Below the pieces are notes generated by a model. The model searched no databases. It was not told the origin of the DNA and was given only the letters and a program-made list of their open reading frames with translations. Positions 40,522 to 43,122 of a DNA stretch of 43,122 bases are shown piece by piece (positions within the stretch are counted from its first letter, which is position 1; each line of letters opens with the position of its first letter). The stretch comes from Roseomonas sp. 18066 (lineage in GTDB: Bacteria > Pseudomonadota > Alphaproteobacteria > Acetobacterales > Acetobacteraceae). Location of the stretch: positions 1 through 43,122 of the forward strand of contig NZ_CACSJM010000034.1 of NCBI RefSeq assembly GCF_902706185.1. Direction: 5' to 3'. Both the position numbers and the translations under genes were made by a program.

Positions 40522-42108
40522 TCAGTTGGCAGGACGGGCGGACAAGGCAAAAGTACGGCCCTGCGGATTGGGGGCGTAGATCACGCGGTCGCGCCGCGCC
40601 GCCCAGTTCCAGCGCAGGTAGAAGACGGGGACCACGCCCAGGTCGCCGATCGCCGCCTGCATGGCCTCTGTCGTCAGCGCCTGGCGCGCGGCCGGGTCCA
40701 TCGTCCGGAAGGCCTGGGCCAGGGGGCGGTCGACGCCCGGGTTGGAATAGAGCTGGCGGTTGAAGGGGCCATAGCCGGTGGCCGCGTCCTTGGTCGCCAC
40801 CACCTGGCGCAGCGTGTTCGCCGCCAGCCCGCTGGAATAGGTGGTCAGGAACAGCGAGAAGTCGCGGTTGGTGGCGCGGGTGAAGAAGACGCTGGGCGGC
40901 AGCACCTCGACCTGGGTCTCGACGCCGATGCGGCTGAAGCCCTGGGCGATCGACTGCAGCACGTTGCTGTCGCCGGGGAAGAAGCCGCCCGGCCCGTGGA
41001 TGGTCATGCGGAAGCCGTCCGGATAGCCGGCCTCGGCCAGCAGGCGGCGGCCTTCCGTGACGTCGAAGCCCAGCGGCGGCATCTCGGGCGCGCGGTCGGC
41101 GACCGAGGGCGGCGCGAACTGCTCGGCCGGCGCCCCCTGGCCGACCAGCAGCCGCTCGACCAGCGCGGCGCGGTTGATCGCCAGCGACAGCGCGCGCCGC
41201 ACCCGCAGGTCGCGCAGCGGGTTGCGCGGCAGCGGCTGGCCGGCCTTGTCGGTGACGAAGGCCGCCGTCTCGCCGGCGGTGTCGGGGAAGAGATAGGCGG
41301 TGGACTGGCTCTCGGTGCCGAAAAGGGCGATGGCGGCATCGCCGCGCAGCCGCGCCATGTCCTGGGCCGGCACGCCGCCGATCAGGTCGACCTCGCCGGC
41401 CAGCAGCGCGGCGACGCGGGCGCCGGCGCCGGGGATGTAGCGGGTGACCACGCGGTCCCAGGGGGCCGGCGCGTGATAGGCCTGGTTGCGGGTCAGCTCG
41501 TGCCGCTCGTTCTGGATGAAGCGCTCGTGGCGGTAGGGGCCGGTGCCGATCACCAGCTTGCCGCTGTTGAAGTCGGCGGTGCTGGCGCCCTGGTGGATGC
41601 GCCGCGACAGCAGCATGACCTGCGCCAGGTCATAGAGCAGATAGGGGTTGGGCTCGTGCGTGCGGATGCGCAGCACCGTGGGCGAGACCACCTCGACCGC
41701 CGCCACCGAGCGGACATAGGGGGTATAGGGCCCCGGGCTGTTCGGGACCGCCGGCACGCGCGCCAGGGTGAAGGCGATGTCGTCGGCGGTGAAGGGCGTG
41801 CCGTCGTGGAAGGCGACGCCGGGGCGCAGCGTGATCTCCCAGGTCAGGTCGTCGACCAGCGTCCAGGCGGTGGCCAGGCGCGGGGTGATGCCGCCCTTCT
41901 CGTCCTGGTCGACCAGCGCGTCGAAAATCTGGAACAGCGCCTGGCTGTTGTTGGTCGTCGAGTGGAAATGCGGGTCCATCGAGCTCGGGCTGGTGATGTC
42001 GCCGACGGTCAGCGTCCGCTGCGCCAGGGCGGGCGTGGCGGAGAGGATGGCCAGCCCCAGAGCAAGCCCCAGAGCAAGCCTCGGCGATCGCTTAAGCGGA
42101 TGCGTCAC
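40522..42108 (-). CDS. Peptide-type ABC substrate-binding protein 2 (SBP family 5)
   Basis: A 528-residue binding protein with a Sec signal (cleavage about ALA29|Q30) and SBP family 5 blocks: ITSPSSMDPHFHSTTNNSQ, ITPRLATAWTLVDDLTWEI, GVAFHDGTPFTADDIAFTL and LVIGTGPYRHERF. The start is GTG 42108 with AAGGAG 6-7 bases upstream. The signal core LALGLALGLA comes from a 12-bp tandem duplication (42053-42064, 42065-42076). No permease genes adjoin it, so it may share the dpp-type importer at 31122-35051. It precedes the M20 deacylase. Confidence 0.9.
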   Translation of the reverse strand: MTHPLKRSPRLALGLALGLAILSATPALAQRTLTVGDITSPSSMDPHFHSTTNNSQALFQIFDALVDQDEKGGITPRLATAWTLVDDLTWEITLRPGVAFHDGTPFTADDIAFTLARVPAVPNSPGPYTPYVRSVAAVEVVSPTVLRIRTHEPNPYLLYDLAQVMLLSRRIHQGASTADFNSGKLVIGTGPYRHERFIQNERHELTRNQAYHAPAPWDRVVTRYIPGAGARVAALLAGEVDLIGGVPAQDMARLRGDAAIALFGTESQSTAYLFPDTAGETAAFVTDKAGQPLPRNPLRDLRVRRALSLAINRAALVERLLVGQGAPAEQFAPPSVADRAPEMPPLGFDVTEGRRLLAEAGYPDGFRMTIHGPGGFFPGDSNVLQSIAQGFSRIGVETQVEVLPPSVFFTRATNRDFSLFLTTYSSGLAANTLRQVVATKDAATGYGPFNRQLYSNPGVDRPLAQAFRTMDPAARQALTTEAMQAAIGDLGVVPVFYLRWNWAARRDRVIYAPNPQGRTFALSARPAN

Positions 42109-42172
42109 GCGCTTCTCCTTCTGCCGCGCGCGCGCCCTTGGGGGGCGGCGCCGTCCCTGTCTGGGATCGACT

Positions 42173-42188
42173 ATGACGGTTTCGTCAT
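42173..42188. promoter_or_regulatory. Inverted repeat upstream of binding-protein gene 2
   Basis: ATGACG-GTTT-CGTCAT has perfect 6-base arms. It overlaps the LysR stop codon (42185-42187) and lies 65 bases upstream of the GTG start of the binding protein. It may be an operator for the LysR regulator or a short transcript-end hairpin. Confidence 0.4.
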
Positions 42189-43122
42189 GGGGCAGAAGTC
42201 GCCAAAATGGCACCATCCGGTGGCCTGAGGTCACCACCCGGCAGCAGCTGCGCCAGCACGCCCTGCAGCCAGACGCGGAAGCGGGCGACCGCCTCCTCCT
42301 CCCAGCGCGCCGCCTCGGCCACCAGGTAATAGGCAAAGGGGCGGAAGTCGGAGCGCAGCAGCTCGACCAGCGCCCCGGCCTGGCGTGCCTCGGCGATCAG
42401 CAGGGCATTGCCCAGCGCCACCCCCTGGCCCAGCCGCGCCGCCTCCAGCGCCAGCGGCATCGAGCCCAGCAGCGTGCCATGCGGCAGCCGCGCGCCGCCG
42501 GCCTCGGCCAGCCAGCCGCGCCATTTTTCCTGCGTCTCGTCATGCAGCATGGGCAGGCGCAGCAGGTCGTCCACGCTGCGGACCGCCATGGCGCCGGGCA
42601 GCGAGGGGGCGGCCACCGGGAACAGCCGCGGCCGGGCCAGCACTTCCCCGCGCAGCGGCGCCACCACCGTCTTGTCGCCATAGGCGATCTCGACATCGGC
42701 CTCGACCGTCGCATAGTGCCGGCGGCTGAGCGCCGGATGCAGGATCACCTGCCGCCCCGGCAGCAGCTGGCGGATCTCTTCCAGCCGCGGCAGCAGCACG
42801 GCGGCGGCGAAGCCCGGCACGCAGCGGATGGTCAGCGCCCGCCGCCGCCGCGCCACCTGCGCCGCGGCATCGGCGATGGCCGAGAAGGGCGCGGCGATGC
42901 GGGCATGCAGCAGCGCGCCCTCGGTGGTCAGCGCCAGGCCGCGCCCGGCCGGCCGCACCAGCGCCACGCCCAGCGCCGCCTCCAGGTTGCGCACATGCCG
43001 CGCGACGACCGTGTGGCCGACGCCCAGCGCCGACCCCGCCAGCCGCAGGCTGCCCAGCAGGCCCAGCGCGTGGAAGGCGCGCAGCGCGACCAGCGGCGGC
43101 AGCTCGGGGAGGGAGGGTCCGG
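42185..43122 (-). CDS. LysR-family regulator (5' end beyond window)
   Basis: The frame is open from base 43120 at the right edge to TGA at 42185-42187, giving about 311 visible residues; only a few N-terminal residues are missing. The edge sequence encodes the winged helix-turn-helix (LPPLVALRAFHALGLLGSLR, GVGHTVVARHVRNLEAALG), continuing through VRPAGRGLALTTEGALL into the effector domain. An internal GTG at 42994 is therefore not the true start. It is upstream of, and in the same direction as, the binding protein and M20 deacylase genes, and probably controls them. Confidence 0.88.
   Translation of the reverse strand, partial: GPSLPELPPLVALRAFHALGLLGSLRLAGSALGVGHTVVARHVRNLEAALGVALVRPAGRGLALTTEGALLHARIAAPFSAIADAAAQVARRRRALTIRCVPGFAAAVLLPRLEEIRQLLPGRQVILHPALSRRHYATVEADVEIAYGDKTVVAPLRGEVLARPRLFPVAAPSLPGAMAVRSVDDLLRLPMLHDETQEKWRGWLAEAGGARLPHGTLLGSMPLALEAARLGQGVALGNALLIAEARQAGALVELLRSDFRPFAYYLVAEAARWEEEAVARFRVWLQGVLAQLLPGGDLRPPDGAILATSAP

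Noticed and set aside
1..43122. tRNA, rRNA, riboswitch or phage genes
   Set aside because: None was recognised by eye on either strand; a covariance-model search would be needed to exclude small RNAs.

Overview
The window is very GC-rich throughout, and its proteins look alphaproteobacterial: alphaproteobacterial-style Fur-like boxes, GcvA-type LysR regulators, an IS5/IS427-type insertion sequence and a rhizobial RIME-like intergenic palindrome. A Roseomonas-like member of the Acetobacteraceae (Rhodospirillales) is my best guess; this is inference, since no rRNA or housekeeping marker is present.

Region 1 (1-8950) is an iron island. After the N-terminal part of an unknown membrane-anchored Pro/Ala-rich protein comes a TonB-type energy transducer whose frame is broken inside a 28-bp sequence repeated in the next gene. 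A leftward five-gene set follows: EF-hand lipoprotein, PepSY-type membrane protein, DUF2271 protein, ApbE flavin transferase and a flavodoxin/FAD/NADPH reductase. A rightward haem-type TonB-dependent receptor is coupled to a methyltransferase. Three Fur-like boxes sit at the three promoters, so the set looks co-regulated by iron.

Region 2 (8947-16596) is mixed: a small unknown gene, a TetR regulator with a near-perfect operator and its alpha/beta hydrolase, a lipoprotein amidohydrolase whose stop codon and hairpin are triplicated, an unknown 96-aa protein, an 834-bp IS5-family element with a -1 frameshift signal inserted at the CTAG end of a palindromic element, and a long membrane-anchored Dyp-type peroxidase.

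Region 3 (16697-25175) is a tight seven-gene leftward operon: creatinase/DoeA-like M24 protein, polyamine-type ABC ATPase, binding protein, a single fused permease, then PxpA, PxpB and PxpC (5-oxoprolinase). A divergent LysR gene faces it. This reads as uptake and ring opening of a lactam or cyclic amidine.

Region 4 (25177-43122) is an amide-catabolism island: four amidase-signature enzymes, three tiny AtzG/GatC-like partner proteins (one only 57 aa), a complete oligopeptide-type ABC transporter in one operon with an amidase, an isochorismatase-like cysteine hydrolase, an M20 deacylase, a second peptide-type binding protein, an EamA exporter and a LysR gene cut by the right edge. Together regions 3 and 4 place about ten C-N hydrolases and two import systems side by side, suggesting specialised use of amide, lactam or carbamoyl compounds.
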